From assembly GCA_023078555.1 (NCBI GenBank), contig CM041203.1:2895981-2959980 (forward strand): a DNA stretch of 64,000 nucleotides. Reading direction: 5' to 3'. The notes beneath the pieces were generated by a model, which worked only from the letters and a program-made list of their open reading frames with translations, was not told the origin of the DNA and did not search any database. The translations under genes and the position numbers were made by a program. The DNA comes from Ulva prolifera. Taxonomy: Eukaryota; Chlorophyta; Ulvophyceae; Ulvales; Ulvaceae. Positions 24,664-36,170 of the stretch are shown here, piece by piece; the first letter of the stretch is position 1; each line of letters opens with the position of its first letter.

Positions 24664-26753
24664 TTAGTGCTGCGCGGCCGGTGGCTGCGCAGCGACGAGG
24701 GGGGCGCCGTCGGTGGACACCGCCACGTTGGGGCTGGCGTGGCCTGCGCCGTACGCCTCTGCCTGGTAGGCGGCCATCGGCACCTGCACCACTGCGGGCT
24801 GGCCTGGCTGCACGCCCGGCTGCATCAGAGCGGGAGCGCCGGGCTGGCCTGGCTGCACGCCCGGCTGCATCGGAGCGGGAGCGCCGGGCTGGCCTGGCTG
24901 CACGCCCGGCTGCATCGGAGCGGGAGCGCCGGGCTGGCCTGGCTGCACGCCCGGCTGCATCGGATCGGGAGCGCCGGGCTGGCCTGGCTGCGCGCCCGGC
25001 TGCATCGGAGCGGGAGCGCCAATTGGCACGGCGTCGGGGCCGGGCGCCGCAGGGGCATACACAGCGTTGTTCTGGGGCGGGTAGTTCACCGCGCCGGCGG
25101 TGTCATAGTTGTAGCCACCGGCGCCTGCTGGCGCCTGGCCTGGCACGTTCACCACGTAGCCTCCAGCCGCAGGCTGGCCTGTTGCGTGGCCTGGAGCTGC
25201 GCCCTCCTTGGAAACCGTCTGCAGCCAGGTCACATTTACCACCATGAACTCCGAGCTGACCCAGGTTCGCGCGCTCGTGCTCGCACGGATCAGAGTGGGA
25301 GCGCACTGCGGCCGGGGCTGACGAGCGTGCATCAAGGACAGCGAGCCAGACTGTCATAGCCAGCGTCGCCATCGCCAGCATGATGCCACCAGCCAGCACT
25401 GCACCGAGGCGGCTGTCAGCCTCGTCCTGCACATCAGGAGCGGCATCAGAATGTGGCCTCACAGCCTGTGCCGCATTGAAAGCCGCAAGCTGCCACAACC
25501 CACCACCACTGTCTCATGTCATCGTAAGTAGGCCGTATCGGTGCATCAGGGGGGGATGCGCGGCAGGTACACAGAGCGCCGGAGCAGACCGCTGCACGCG
25601 GGATGCTCAGCCGTGCGGGCGGCAGGCAACAGCGCATGCATGTATCGTGCACGATAAGCGCAGCTCTCACAGAGGCGGGCGGGGGGGTGAGTGACGGGCC
25701 GCACCGGCCAATCAGAGCCCTCTCGGGACTTGTACGTGTAGTCGATGAGGCCCATGATTTCGGCCAGCGCCACCGCGAACAGCAGCGTGAGCGGCCGCAC
25801 GATCACCGACGGGTGCTTCATCACTGCGGCGATGACCGCACCGATGATGAGTGGCAGAATAAACCACAGGTTCCACCTGTACATTGCTCGCTGCTGGCCT
25901 GGGTCTGAGCCTCCGCCATGCAGCGCTGTCGCTGGCACCAAGCCGGCTGCTGTGAGTGCTGCCGACTGACTCAACAGCCGGGCACGTACGACCGAGCGTA
26001 CAATTGATGAGCAAGACACGTGCCTGGGGCGCATAGGCACGTGACAGTGGGCGCCGACAGAGCGTGCAATTCAAGAGGGGGTGACGGACCAGTAGTATGA
26101 CACAATTCTGCCTGGTTCTTCTGTGCCAGTGTCATCCATCCACGACTGGAATGCGCCTGCATCAGTCGGTGCCAATTGTGTCAGTGCACGCAGCGGCCAG
26201 GGATGCGACACTGAGCGATTTGCGACCCCGGAGTGGATTCAGAGCTGGCTTGACAGAGACGTGTGCTGGGGCATGATTGCGGACGACCATTCTGCCTGTC
26301 CGAGAGTTTGTGTACAGTGGTGCTCCGCATTCGACATCAGCAGCCAGTAGACTGTGCGTGATGGGCCATGTCGACCTGCCGTGTGGGAGATGCCGTGCCG
26401 GCAGGTGCAAATGCGGCTGCAAAGGTAGGACAGTCAAGTAGAGATGGGATCAAGCGGCCAAGGCAGAGCAGGGTTGATGGGTCAGCCGGTGCAACAAGGC
26501 CTGCCAGTCGCTCCAGAGGACCAGGGCTGCCAGGAAAGAACACAGCTGCTCTGGGGCATGCGGCAAGCACACAACCAGAATCACCTGACTAGCTGCAGTG
26601 TCTGTATGCTTGGGCGTCTGAGCATACATGAGCAGAGGGGGTGGGGCAGGATTCAAACTTACCAACTCCGGCCATGAAGATAATCCATGAGATGAGTGAG
26701 CAAGCCGCCAAGGCTCCTGTGACGATCATGGGAATGAGATCTTTGCCCGCCAT
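24664..26753 (-). CDS. four-TM protein with Pro/Gln/Gly repeat tail, paralogue B (319 aa)
   Basis: Exons (minus): 26663-26753, 25705-25898, 25307-25426, 24664-25218 (320 codons with stop, phases close). TM1 in exon 1 (LIPMIVTGALAACSLISWII), TM2/TM3 in exon 2 (LWFILPLIIGAVIAAVM; LTLLFAVALAEIMGLIDY), TM4 in exon 3 (GGIMLAMATLAMTVWLAVLD). The last exon encodes a 184-residue tail containing NVPGQAPAG, GGYNYDTAGAVNYPP and five 15-residue repeats (GAPAPMQPGVQPGQP). Tyr-Pro-Gly-rich tails after four TM helices are typical of secretory-vesicle tetraspan/MARVEL-type proteins, but the assignment stays open. Same gene structure as paralogue A with a much longer tail. The membrane core is conserved between the two while the tails are not, so the core probably carries the shared function. 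Confidence 0.75.
24796..25020. repeat. five tandem 45-bp units (coding)
   Basis: Units at 24796, 24841, 24886, 24931 and 24976, each 45 bp and differing by only a few bases. They encode the 15-residue Gln-Pro-Gly repeats of paralogue B. The near identity implies recent expansion, and the unit length keeps frame. Confidence 0.95.
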
Positions 26754-29425
26754 GGTGGTACACGCTGCATACAGATCCCAGCTCTGAAGCACATGCACAT
26801 GGGCATGCGTAAGAGGCCATGCTCATCTATCTTACTATGTGTGCTGCAAAGAGAAAGCCTGAGTGGTGGTGGGTGGCACCGCTATGCATACATGCTGTTA
26901 TCAGGAGTGGATGCCAGCCCTGTGTTGCACACAGGAAGCTCACACACGAGGTGATATTAGCCCCTGTGCACATGCCATGGCCAGGGACTGGGATCCAAGA
27001 GACAGGGAACATCGCATGTGGGATGCAAGCAGTGGCGAATTTCACAGGTGGCCGTGTGCGGATACAGCAGTTGCTTTGAAAGGCCTCACAGATGTGTAGC
27101 ATGCGTGTTGCAACACCAGAAAATCCGGGTAATGTTCATTCGTTCGTACAATTGTTCTGAGGCTTGAAGTCAACGCGCAATGTTACTGCCATGCACGGGG
27201 AGCCCATCGGATGCAACAGCTGCAGTATCCCGAGATAGACGCGCTGACGACGCCACCACTGCTTGCCGCGGATGGGGCGCAGATCATTTCGCGATGATGG
27301 CATCCGGCAATGGAATTCTCAGAAATTGATGTTACTCTGTAGCTCTTAGGTGCATGCGGGCGTCGCGTGATGGGTCCACACATGCGCATGCTACTTGCCC
27401 GGCACTGCTGATGCTCCGCACGTCGCCACAGTGCGAACGCCAGATTGCAGTCAGCATCAAACAAGTTTGGAGCTACTGAAGAAGCCACTGTTCCGCGACA
27501 ATCCCGCTCAACACACACGCTACACAGCGTACGTTTACCGGTGTTGCCCCATCATCTCACACATCTGCGCAGAATGCCCCAGAACCCACACGACATCGAT
27601 GCCAGCTGTCGCATACAATCATCGGCTGCAAAGCGATGCCGTTCTATGGTTTTATAGGCAGCATGCGGCATGTAGGTGGATCAGCTGTACACACCACATG
27701 AACGGAAGCGTCAAGCGTACAGCCATACATCATGTTATTGCGACGACACATGTGCAATATTTTGTTCATCTGCGAGATGACCCGGCTGTTCAGCGGTAAC
27801 TAGCTGTACTGGCCTCTCCGCAGACGCTGATGTCGCGACTCACTGCGTCCAGTTACGCATACGGTGTCAGTCCTCATGACGCTATGAGCCTCTGCGCAGT
27901 ATGTCAGAAATAAAAGAGTCTACGCCTAGCTCCAAGGGAGGTTGAAGGTATCAGATGGAGCAGCAATCAGGCGCGTGATGGCGTGAAGAAACTGGCCTGC
28001 CACTCGCAGGTGTCGGGGTACACGCCACCCACATGTCGCGGCGAAGCATCGTTCGCGTTGCACAACCGTCATAGCTGGCATCTTCGTGCATCAAGGCATG
28101 AATCCGGTATTGCATTACTGGTGAACACAGTTGGGACCATCCCGCTGCAGCTGCGGGATGTGCCAGTCATGAGTTCGACAGTAGCTAGCGTCCGTACTGT
28201 CATTGCAATAAACTGGCAGCAAACTGTCCGGGAAACAGTCTGCATGGGGAAACGAACCTTACATGCAAGACGCCGACTAGATGTCGCTTCCGTGTCGCTC
28301 GCGGACAATACAAGGCGTCGACACAGTACAGCTAAACAGGTCGTTGTGCAGATGGGGACGAAGTGACAGCGACTCCTCGAGCCTTGGGCATGTATGGCAA
28401 CCATCTGCTTTCTGCCCGTACACCTTTTGTCCCTGGATCTGCCCGAACGCCTCTCACACCTGAGCGCACCTGAGCCACAACTGTATACGTGTGGATTACG
28501 AATCCCACGCAAGTGTGACAAGCCAGCTCGTGTGTGGCCACGTGAAGCCTTGGCGCACGCTCAGGACCCAGACATGACATCAGGCACGAAATCGATGTGG
28601 CTGCAATCGTCTGTCTGACCTGTCTGTGAGGCATCACGATGTACTCGGGTCTGATGACGAATTCTCAAGACGTGCGACAACTGTATGCTGAAGGCCTGCT
28701 GGCGAGCATCGACTGCGTGCACCTGATTCTGGGCATGTACCTGGATCTCTGAGATACATAGGGGGTGTTGGAGCTAAACAGACCGCACTACACGGTCTCG
28801 CCGCAGAGCACGCGGGGCTCGTTGAAGCGAAGTTTGTGCCTCAATCGAACTTACCTTGCAGACTGAGATATGCTGATGTATATAAATCACATATATGTGT
28901 AGCAGATGTCCATGTGCCGTGTCGCCGTGCCCACGCGTGGATAGCCGGTCCTTCTTCGTAGCCCTGCCAGGGCTAAGACCGCTCGAGTGTAACAAGTGGC
29001 ACTGATGCGTGTGTGCGCAAGTCCGGAAACCTGCAGTACACACGACCCTGCTTCAGCGTCACACGCAACGTGCTTGTATAAATCATCAACACCTATAGGA
29101 GCACAGTCTTCATGAGCCCCCTGCCCTCCCCCGGGCCCCCTGCGTTTCGTGCGGCCTGCGGCAGCCGGGCGTTGAGGTTGGGACACCATGGCCGCGCTGG
29201 CGGGGGCAGTGCTGTTTTGAGCGAGTGCGGTGCGGGTGGTCGGGGCTTGCGAGTGGGGGTGGGTGCGTGTGTCTGTGGGTGGGTGCATACGTATGCGCGT
29301 GGGCATGGGGTGTGTGTGGAGGCCCTCCCGCACGCAAGCGCTGTGGACATGTTTGAGCTGCTGTGCCTGCATCCCCTGTCGGCGGTGCCATTGGCCCAGT
29401 GCTTCTGGTCTTGTGCGTGGATCCT

Positions 29426-29464
29426 GCGACGCTACCTGCCTCCCAGCCTTTGTCCCTATAACAT
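29426..29464. repeat. dispersed ~39-bp motif copy, right-arm orientation
   Basis: GCGACGCTACCTGCCTCCC...TTTGTCCCTATAACAT matches the right arm of the 1159-1300 hairpin with a handful of changes. Confidence 0.55.
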
Positions 29465-29925
29465 GCTCACATGCTGCAGCTACAGTGTAGAATGCGATGC
29501 GATTCATCTACCATAGGGGATGCTGGGGCTGGCCCAACTGAACCCTGTAGCTTTTCCCAGTGCTTCCACCTGCGTGCGTGAGCCACTAGGTAGTATATAT
29601 ATAGTATATATATGCCACGCGTCCTGGATTGCAGTTCGCAGCCGCTGTCGAATCTGGAATGTGTTGCGCACGGAGCTTGCTGAGTACGTTGCAGGACAAG
29701 AGAACAGGATTTGCGGGCAGGATGGGATGGCTGAGGGAAGACCGGGGCCCGCAACAGGCCAGCAGTCCGCAAGACCAGCACACGTTTCAGCTGTACATGC
29801 TGCTGCCGTTTGAGCACGCTGGACCGCTGAAACAGCCAGAGGCACACCGTGCACAGCTCAAAGGGAATTAGCTGGCATGGAGAGCACAGGGCGCGCCTGG
29901 CAGCAATGCCCTGGCATGACCACCC

Positions 29926-30519
29926 ATGCTATGTAATCATGTATTCATACGGTCCGCCCGGCTCGCCTCGGTGGCTTGGGCATCATGTCCGCCACAGGAA
30001 GTCGCCGACAGGGCGGTCCTCGCTGCAGCTGCGGTGTGCCACAAGGCATTCACAGGAGGCCCCGAGTGCCTGGGGCCGTTCTGTGGGCCGCATGGGCAAC
30101 ATGTGCAGCGAGCCTGGCAAGCGCTCAAGCACGCCGGGCAGCTCTGCCCGGAGCTGCTTGGGCCTGTGAGCGGTGACACCATAGCCAAGGAATTGCCTGG
30201 AATGCAGCAGCGTGTCACCAAGATGGTTGCTCGACGCCGCCACGTTGCTCTGCTTGACAGCCACGATATCACCACACGCGGGAGTGCATGCAGCTTTGCA
30301 CGGCTGCGCAGCTGTGCTTTCCGGGCAGCCACTATGTGGTTGAGCACCCTTTCGCTCTCCCTGGAACTGCGCATGGCCGCCGTTGAGTTCACGTTGTGCC
30401 TCAGGTATCTCGTGGGAATTCCTCTGGCCCCTCCCAATGCCGTCAGCTCGCGCTGTGCATGTGGCACGTTGATACAGCCACATGATCTCGACGATGCGAT
30501 GAACTGCACGCTCACATAG
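29926..30519 (+). pseudogene. decayed LINE fragment
   Basis: The open frame aligns with the middle of the 692-codon LINE frame at 18954-21032: VADRAVLAAAAVCHKAF against VADRAYLAAAAVSQKAF, PGMQQRVTKMVARRR against PGMQQRITKVVALRR, and CACGTLIQPHDLDDAMNC against CECGTFIQPHDLDHAMNC. It stops shortly after the Cys/His cluster, and matching sequence continues degraded to about 30900, including a Pro-rich block read in other frames. It is an independent, older copy of the same family, truncated at both ends. Confidence 0.8.
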
Positions 30520-31427
30520 GGGAACTAGACTTGGCACCCCAGTACCATTCAAAGAATATGGCGCCAGACCGCTTCCAACTCATGTGTGGCATCCATGCGC
30601 ATCCCGCGCACGGCGGGGTTCGTCCGTGCACGGCGTGCGGACACCCCGTAGCAGGTCCAGGCTCGCCCGCCGGGCCCATCCCCCCATGACCCACCGCCGC
30701 CTGCCTCCCAAGTTGCGGGCCTTTCGCATCGACGTCGCGTGCGGGGCCGTTGCCTGCAGCCCCGCCGCCGCCGCCAGCCGCGCACGAGGCTGCGGCGCGG
30801 GCGCCGGAGTCCGATCCAGCTGCCGGGGCCGCAACAGCTGGGCAGCGCGCCCGTGTGAAGCGACCCACGCCGAAACTGTGCGAGCTGACGCACCGGCAGC
30901 AGGGGGGGGTTTGAGGTGGCCAGGGTGTCGCAGGAGCTGGGGCTGGGGTGCCCATATCTGTGTTACCTGCTCACCGACCTCTGCTCGTGCACAACACAGT
31001 ACGTGTTTCCAGAGTCTGGTCAACTGCAGTGACGCCTTATCTTAACTCACGGTTGAATTTGTCAGTCCAGATCAGGCCTCTGACACCTCGGCCACGCCCG
31101 GCAAGACGGCCACGCCCGGCAAGACGACGGAGTTGACATACGCGCAATTCACACGCGCAACCGATAACGGCATTCTGGCATGTGGGCAGCCCCCCATGGG
31201 ACCCAATCGCGCTGAGACTGTGTCGGTTTACCGACGCCGCGCGCCGTTGCAACGGAACAATTGTTCGTGGAATCACAGGTGCTCCTGCACACGTACGGGG
31301 TTTACGAAATCCCGCAACGCGAAGCTGTGCGGGAAAGCTTTATGTTTAGTACAAGTTGTGTGCTCCTTCGAATCATCAGCAGTGCTGACAACCCCCCCCG
31401 CCCCCGTTCCCCGGCAATCGCGGCAAG

Positions 31428-31463
31428 GTACAAGGACAAAGTTGAAGAGGCAGGTAGCACCGC
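31428..31463 (+). repeat. dispersed ~39-bp motif copy, left-arm orientation
   Basis: GTACAAGGACAAAGTTGAAG followed by AGGCAGGTAGCACCGC; the best-preserved single copy of the left arm seen at 1159-1197. Confidence 0.65.
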
Positions 31464-31882
31464 ATGCAAGGCCTGGTGTAATTCAGCGCAACAGTGCATG
31501 CACGTGCGTGTTGCCCGGCCTGTGCGCGTGGGTACTATGCATGTTGGAATGGCCTGGGCTTCACAGCTGTCAGCAGCGACATAGATCTGGTACACTTCGG
31601 GCCGGCACTATCCGATTGACAATTTCGAGAGGCAAGGAGCGTGCTAGTGTTAAGGTCGCGCGGGCTGGCACAGGATCAGTCATGTTTTGTACTGGGGTGC
31701 CTTGTCCCCAATTGGCCACGTGCGCTTGACAACTTTCGTCTTTTAGTACATATTAGGCGTGTTCAGGTGAGTCTTTCTTCCCACAGGTTCACCGACCTCT
31801 GGCGTGGGACGTCGCCTATGTCTCCAGTGTGACGTGGTGTACATCAGACCGCGGCAATCACGACGGCACTCATTTGCTGCAT

Positions 31883-33202
31883 ATGATATCGCTTATTGTG
31901 ATACTGTCTGTGTTGTACCTGCGTGGAGACTTGGGCGCTCTGGTGCAGGAAGCAGCTGGTATCGACGTGATGGGTGTACGAGACGTGATCACAGTCAGTG
32001 CCCTGATTTTCGGAATCTGTAGCTGGGCAGTTTTGTTAGGAGGATTGGCAACTGTTCATGGAACCATAGCGGACAGTGCCAAGACTCTGGAAGAGTTCAA
32101 CACCTTCTCATTTTCCTGGTTCCTTGTCTGCGGCTTCCTGTGGTCATGGGTGGTCACAATGGTCTGCTATCTGGTTGGCATCATGCCTTCAGCGGCCAAG
32201 TTCATGACGCCGATCTTGTCCATTCTGATTGCATGGTTTGGCGTGGAGATTCAGAAAGTTCTGGCCTGGGTTCTCAAGGTGCAGCACTCCATATTCCTCC
32301 TCACGAAGTGCCAGACCCAGGTCGTTGCGGCTATGCCGCTGCTTTGAATAATCTTGTTGGCTGCAATTAGTATCGATCTGGACGCTGGTCGTGGGCGTCA
32401 TCGTGCTGGCCTGAAACATTGCCATGGAGTATGGCACTTGTTTGTACTTGCAGTATCAACTGTTCGAGGTCAATGATCTGACACAGTCCTTTATGCTGAC
32501 GTGCTTGCAAGCAATGTTGTGCTGGCTTGTGCTGCAATGCGTGCATTGGCTGGCAGAGCGCTATGCAGTCCTCTGGAACCTTGCCTGTCACTGCGCTAGA
32601 TCTCGGCTGAGATTGCGGGCGACAATTCTCACCCCACGGGCTTTTACAGGCACATGAGCTGAACTGGATGGAAGGCAAATCATTGATCTGGGCTATCGGG
32701 ACGATTGCGTGTGCCATCGCGCTGGCTATCATGGTAAGGCTTTGCTACATGCACAGTGTCATTGCAAGCATTTATCCTTTCAGAAGTGTCTGCAATTCAT
32801 GATGCGACAATCTTGAACCCAGTTTCTGTTCAGGTACTTCTTCTGTCTACATGGGAAGATCCGAAGTTGCAACAAGTCATTGTGAAGGTGTGCATTCAAT
32901 CCTGCATGTTTTGCCATTTGTGCTTGTTCAACAACTGACGAGTTGATATTCCATGCCAACGTTGACCGTGTAAATGTGGCCTGTTGCAGGAGCATCGACA
33001 TACATCTGGCAACAGTGTTCCGTTCCTGAATGTTTTTGGAGCAGATGAAACATCACTGTCACAGGGTGAGTCTGGAAGACAAGCAGTCACGCCGTATGGC
33101 CGGGGTCCGCCGCAGGTTGAGGGCGCAGACATGGCTCATTCACAGGATACAATCGGAGGAGAAGAGGTCACCTTCAAGCTAGGTTCCACAAATAAACTGT
33201 AG
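31883..33202 (+). CDS. multi-TM membrane protein of unknown family (about 300 aa)
   Basis: Proposed exons: 31883-32320, 32454-32567 (3' end uncertain), 32650-32733, 32834-32887, 32990-33202. Five to six hydrophobic helices: MISLIVILSVLYL, VSALIFGICSWAVLLGGL, WFLVCGFLWSWVVTMVCYLVG, FMTPILSILIAWFGV, MLCWLVLQCVHWL, LIWAIGTIACAIALAIM. The hydrophilic C-terminal exon ends ...EVTFKLGSTNKL. I do not recognise the family. The reading frame is open upstream of the chosen ATG back to 31787 (VHRPLAWDVAYVSS...), so the N-terminus may be longer, and a perfect but only 20-nt GT-AG unit sits at 31767-31786. Its stop codon lies within 10 nt of the next possible start. The function is unknown. Confidence 0.55.
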
Positions 33203-33209
33203 TTTCAGC

Positions 33210-33609
33210 ATGGCCGGTATTGATGTGGGTACAAGTATATTCAAAGATCTGTCTGTTTTTGCATTAGAACAGATTTACATGTGTAAACACCCGCCTTTCT
33301 CACGGTGTTGCACACTTGGACCCGGGGCGGTGCTGCACGGTATGTTCAGCATGCCTACGACCGTGTTTCATCATGTGCATAGCCATTGCGAGGTCCTTAG
33401 GTACCCAAATCATGATTGAGACTCTTGATCTTCATCATGACTTGCTCTCCTTTGATTTACCTCTGCACGCGGGAGATCAGTTAAGTACACCGGGCTTTGA
33501 CCTGTTCATTCCGACCACGTACCGGGAAGCGCACTTAGAGCCACCGGAAGCAGAGAGGTATGATTTGAACTCGGAAGAGCCGGTATCGTATATCATCGGT
33601 GCGGACTGA
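33210..33609 (+). CDS. possible small gene or terminal exon
   Basis: Two plus-strand frames look non-random: one starting ATG at 33210 (MAGIDVGTSIFKDLSVFALEQ) and one ending in a stop at 33609 (LLSFDLPLHAGDQLSTPGFD, then IPTTYREAHLEPPEAERYDL). They are in different registers and could be joined by an intron between about 33230 and 33400, but I cannot fix the junction. No family is recognised. It could also be alternative 3' exons of the preceding membrane-protein gene. Confidence 0.3.
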
Positions 33610-34035
33610 TCAATAGAATGAAACAACAACGTTAACGGCGACCAAGCGCAGGCGACACAGGACTGCAGGGAGAGAAGGTGGTGACAGGCAGTGATGCAGC
33701 GTGTACTGTGTTTTTCAAACTCAGACAACGTGATCAAGTCTATTTAGCGTGGCGTGAACGTGGCGCCCGCTGATATACCGTCTCCTTCCGTGGGCGCCAT
33801 GCAGAACGTTCTAGATCCTGCGCTGCCGCCGGTCATGCTGGACGAAGGTGACGTGGCCACGGCAGCCTCACCCGGGCGATACCAGCACATGACATTCAAT
33901 CAGGCCCTCCCACCCGCATGGCCATTGCCCTGCTGCCAAAAGCAGCTCAAGATTTGCAAACTCCCACTGCAGGTATCTCAGTATCAACATGCAGCCAGCG
34001 CTGGACTCGAGCCGAATCTGAGATGACACACCTGG

Positions 34036-35392
34036 CTACACAGGTGGCGGAGGGGCCGGCGGGGGCGCCGGCGGGGGGGCCGGCGGCTGAGACGAGGGCG
34101 GCTGCATGCCGCCACCTGGGAACACAGGCGGCGGTGGCACAGGCGGCGGCCGCAACATCGGCGGCCTCGGCAGGCCCCCTGGCGGTGCCGGAGGAGGCAT
34201 GCTCGGCGGCACTGGTGGGGGCCGCGGCAAGCCGCCGGCTGGAGGTGGCGGCATGGCCCCCGACGGCACCGGCGGCGGTGCTGGAGGCCCGCCACCATCG
34301 GCCGTTCCGGATTTGAATGCGAGATTGAGCGAGTACACCTTGGCGTCTTCGTCCCAGTGTGAGAAAAATTTGCCATCGCTCTTGTCGACCTCCAGACTGG
34401 GCACCTTGAAGGCGATGACCTCATACGGCTCCACAGCAAACAGGAGGTACTGATACCTCCGGTCCGCAGCCTCCTTACGTTGCTCGTAGGCAGACATGAA
34501 GCGGTGCCGCGGCGCTTCGCCCTCCTGGTGCTCAGGATAGTCAATCTGCAGCAAAGTCAACGCAATATCCAGGCAGGACTATATTGACAGAACACTGGGG
34601 GTGCTGGTAGCGGTGCACAGAGCGAGAAGTGCTGCCGGGACTGACCTGAAACAACAAATGGCGCTGCTTCCGGTGTTGGTCGTACAGCTTCGTTACCCGG
34701 TACCCGGGTTTGCCGATCTTGACTGTCTTGCGTGGTTCAACGCTGGTCTTCGGAGCAGGCTTGATTGGGGCATCTTGTGCCTCACGGGCAGCACGCTTTG
34801 CCAGGTTTTGTTGGTGGCGTTTGCCCTGCAGCACACTTGACATGGGACCGCTGGACACAAAGCAAATCAAACAATCTGACGCTTGGCAACGTAAGCATGA
34901 TCACGTCATGCATGCGGCCGCAAGCATGCAACGACAAGCAATCAATGATGGTAACAAGACTACTGGACTACGATATGGCTCGAATACATGTCCCAGGAAT
35001 GTCAGAGTAGGTAAGCCTGAAGGGATGGCAGCGGCACCTGGGTATGAGCCAGATAGTTGCCTTCGTTGGTGTGCAGCGTTAAGCACAATCGGCATTCATA
35101 CTGACCGAGATGGTTTCGCATGAAATATGGATCCTTGGCCAGGTCTATTGTCTCCAGGGCAAGGCGTCGCAAGCGCTCTCGGCGGTCAATGCCCTGAAAG
35201 CATGCCCAGAGTCACATCTCAAACACAGGAGTCTTCCGTTGAAAGAAGCGGAGTCACCAGAAACTTTGAGCATAGGATCCCTCCGTGGCGTGAGGCTGGC
35301 GTGGTGGGCAGTGTGCTTACCTGTTGTTGGTCGCTGGCCACACCAGCTGAGCCGACCTTGGCGCCATGTTCACGTGCTCCGATGAAAGACAT
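34036..35392 (-). CDS. SF3A2: splicing factor 3A subunit 2 (305 aa)
   Basis: Exons (minus): 35321-35392, 35038-35193, 34646-34825, 34036-34545; 24+52+60+169 codons, all introns phase 0. SF3A2 (SAP62, yeast Prp11) is part of the SF3a complex of the U2 snRNP and is needed for branch-site recognition in the nucleus. Diagnostic: AKVGSAGVAS near the N-terminus, RERLRRLALETIDLAKDPYF, a matrin/U1-type C2H2 finger (YECRLCLTLH...YLAHTQGKRH, residues about 53-83), RKTVKIGKPGYRVTKLYD, then RHRFMSAYEQRKEAADRRYQ, YLLFAVEPYEVIAFKVPS and KFFSHWDEDAKVYSLNLAF. The tail from about residue 215 is almost pure Pro/Gly/Ala (PPPPP stretches), as in other SF3A2 proteins but shorter than the vertebrate tail. It is head-to-head with the CID-domain gene. 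Confidence 0.95.
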
Positions 35393-36170
35393 GATCAGCT
35401 ACACCTTCGAGGTTTTGATATGACCTGAAATGCTACAGCTTGGATGTGTAGCGCCACAGGACAGGCAAGCAGATGGTGATCTCTGGAGCCTGTCAGTACA
35501 GCACTCTACATGCAAGTCCAGATTGTAGATTCAAGTCGATCTATATATGAGACATCGCCATGCACCGTTCGATAAGGCAAAATTTACGTAGTAGTGGCGA
35601 TGTTCGTCGCCGCTGGCGCAAGAACGAGTACACGTTGAATGCCAGCCTCGAGGTGCACTCAAGTAAACAACAAGCTTTGAGACGGAAAAGGTAGAGAAGA
35701 CGCAGCCATCTTCGATAATTTTTCAAAGAGCGGTTGATGCTTTTTGCGCCGCTGATCACACTGGCATGTTTGGCCTGCAAGGTCGGTCGATCCACTGCCG
35801 TCCAGGATGTACCTCTCGCCACTTCAAGTCAGGGAATGCGCAGCGTCGCGAACCGGATCACCGTTGACACAGCTGCAATCGCGAGTGATTTGAGAGCTTA
35901 TCATTCTGTATCGTTCCAGGTTTCGAGTTTGTGCTGTCCCCTATGATCTCCCTGTTAACAGCGCACAACACCGTCAGCGGCATCAATGATCCGAAATTGT
36001 CGTGAATGTGAAATTGGACTCATGGTGGCGCAAGTGTGGTGCCTGTACGCAATTGTCGTGCTGTAAGTCATCCAATAGCGCACAGTGCCCGAAAACGTAG
36101 CCCCCCGCTCGAAGTAGGCCGTGCGAAGCAGAGCAGGCTCCCGTTCTCATTACGTCAGCGAGACGCGGCG
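35393..36170. promoter_or_regulatory. shared bidirectional intergenic region
   Basis: This 778-nt gap separates the starts of SF3A2 (minus) and the CID-domain gene (plus), so it carries both promoters. Both products act on RNA polymerase II transcripts, so co-regulation is plausible. No specific element identified. Confidence 0.45.

Larger units (their letters stand above)
26754..31882. other. long intergenic / repeat region
   Basis: About 5 kb with no supportable host gene. It contains the decayed LINE (29926-30519 and flanks), two dispersed motif copies (29426, 31428), a GT/GGGTGCG-rich block (29215-29300) and a short TATATA tract (29590-29612). The minus strand across 29100-29500 has long Pro/His-coding open frames that only mirror the low-complexity G-rich plus strand. 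Confidence 0.5.

Noticed and set aside
29100..29510. Long Pro/His-rich minus-strand frames
   Set aside because: They mirror a low-complexity G-rich plus strand; no exon chain or domain.
32373..32414. In-frame TGA between two hydrophobic stretches in the membrane-protein gene (possible selenocysteine codon)
   Set aside because: Joining the exon ending at 32320 directly to 32454 is phase-correct with good splice sites and leaves the TGA inside the intron.
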